7,550 nt of DNA from Geopsychrobacter sp. (lineage in GTDB: Bacteria; Desulfobacterota; Desulfuromonadia; Desulfuromonadales; Geopsychrobacteraceae): assembly GCA_021647445.1 (NCBI GenBank), contig JAKIUS010000068.1, forward strand, positions 1 through 7,550. Reading direction: 5' to 3'. The stretch's first letter is position 1. Each line of letters starts with the position of its first letter. The position numbers were made by a program, and so were the translations under genes. Below the pieces are notes generated by a model. That model saw only the letters and a list, made by a program, of their open reading frames with translations, had not been told where the DNA came from and searched no databases. Below are positions 6,741 through 7,550 of the stretch, piece by piece.

Positions 6741-6755
6741 GTTTGCCCCCCTGGA

Positions 6756-7550
6756 TTAAACTTCGACGCCCATCGCCTCAGCGACGGTATGAATATCTTT
6801 GTCTCCACGCCCGGAGAGGCAGACGACGATAATCTGATCCGGGGTCATGCTCGGTGCAAGTTTCAGGGTATAGGCCAGAGCGTGGGCACTCTCGAGTGCC
6901 GGGATAATCCCCTCGGTCAGGGTTAGACGCTGGAACCCATCCAAGGCTTCCTGGTCGGTAATAGAGACATACTCAGCACGCCGAATCTCGTGCAAATGAG
7001 CGTGTTCGGGACCGACCCCCGGGTAATCAAGCCCGGCAGAAATTGAATGGGCATGATCGATCTGACCATCGGCATTCTGCAGCAGATAGGTCTTGTTGCC
7101 GTGCAGAACCCCCTTGGCCCCAGCCGAAATCGATGCGGCATGTTTGTCGGTATCGACGCCGAGCCCTGCGGCCTCAACCCCGATCAGACGCACATCAGCG
7201 TCGTTGATAAAGGGGTAGAAGAGCCCCATGGCATTTGACCCGCCACCAATACAGGCCAGTGCGACATCAGGCAATCGTCCAACAGCGTCCAGAATCTGCT
7301 GCCGCGCTTCGGTGCCGATCACGGACTGGAAATCACGTACCATTTCGGGATAAGGATGTGGACCTGCGACGGTGCCGATAACATAGAAGGTGTCTCGCAC
7401 ATTGGTCACCCAATAGCGCAAGGCATCGTTCATGGCATCTTTGAGGGTTGCAGTACCGCTGGTCACCTCATGCACCCGCGCGCCGAGGAGCTTCATACGG
7501 AAGACATTGAGCGACTGCCGCCTGATATCTTCGGCCCCCATGAACACATC
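6756..7550 (-). CDS. trpB: Tryptophan synthase beta subunit (C-terminal part; start lies beyond the window)
   Basis: TrpB is the PLP-dependent subunit that condenses indole with serine to give tryptophan. The 264 residues present begin within the [22 protein letters not shown] region and run to the natural stop TAA at 6758-6756. Motifs seen are [19 protein letters not shown], the PLP-phosphate-binding GGGSNA (102-107 of the visible part), [26 protein letters not shown] (212-221) and SGRGDKD (246-252). Full-length TrpB is about 400 residues, so roughly 130 N-terminal residues, including the PLP lysine and the catalytic glutamate, lie to the right of the window. A GTG at 7547 is an internal valine codon and not a start, because the frame is open to the edge and the homology continues through it. 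The visible part shows no defect. The trpA partner lies about 2 kb downstream rather than adjacent. Confidence 0.96.
   Translation of the reverse strand, partial: DVFMGAEDIRRQSLNVFRMKLLGARVHEVTSGTATLKDAMNDALRYWVTNVRDTFYVIGTVAGPHPYPEMVRDFQSVIGTEARQQILDAVGRLPDVALACIGGGSNAMGLFYPFINDADVRLIGVEAAGLGVDTDKHAASISAGAKGVLHGNKTYLLQNADGQIDHAHSISAGLDYPGVGPEHAHLHEIRRAEYVSITDQEALDGFQRLTLTEGIIPALESAHALAYTLKLAPSMTPDQIIVVCLSGRGDKDIHTVAEAMGVEV

Noticed and set aside
5988..6926. Open frame of 312 codons on the plus strand opposite the helicase and the end of trpB
   Set aside because: It spans two real genes and the gap between them on the other strand and shows no protein family features; a shadow.
1..7550. Search for defence systems, phage genes, toxin-antitoxin pairs, CRISPR arrays or transposases
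   Set aside because: Every intact frame is a recognisable housekeeping or common-family gene; nothing supports a novel accessory system.

Overview
The window reads as ordinary chromosomal housekeeping DNA from a Gram-negative bacterium, most likely a Desulfuromonas/Geobacter-type organism of the former Deltaproteobacteria. That placement is inferred from the trp-accD-folC-lptD gene order, the moderately high GC of the coding DNA and the character of the proteins; no marker gene settles it. All supported genes lie on the minus strand and are read from the right end to the left, with gaps of -3 to about 98 bases, so the window may be one long transcription unit. I saw no tRNA, rRNA, CRISPR, insertion sequence or phage gene.

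Right to left: the C-terminal two thirds of trpB (tryptophan synthase beta, cut by the window edge), an RhlB-like DEAD-box RNA helicase, a small membrane-anchored SRPBCC/polyketide-cyclase-like protein, trpA (tryptophan synthase alpha), a metallo-beta-lactamase-fold hydrolase, accD (acetyl-CoA carboxylase carboxyltransferase beta), folC (folylpolyglutamate/dihydrofolate synthase) and the N-terminal part of lptD (LPS-assembly outer-membrane protein). trpB and trpA, whose products form one complex and whose genes are usually adjacent, are here separated by the helicase and SRPBCC genes. accD-folC-lptD are tightly packed: the folC ribosome-binding site overlaps the accD stop, and the lptD TTG start overlaps the folC stop.

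The left end is the real anomaly. lptD stops after about 286 codons, far short of a complete LptD, and in another frame of the same strand the sequence from about position 172 to the window edge encodes what looks like the C-terminal part of a DJ-1/PfpI-family protein. This is a join between two unrelated genes, either a genuine deletion/rearrangement or an assembly chimera. Two other structures stand out: a perfect 15-bp inverted repeat with a 4-base loop inside the folC coding sequence, and an 8-bp inverted repeat in the trpB-helicase gap. I found no convincing evidence of a previously undescribed multi-gene system.
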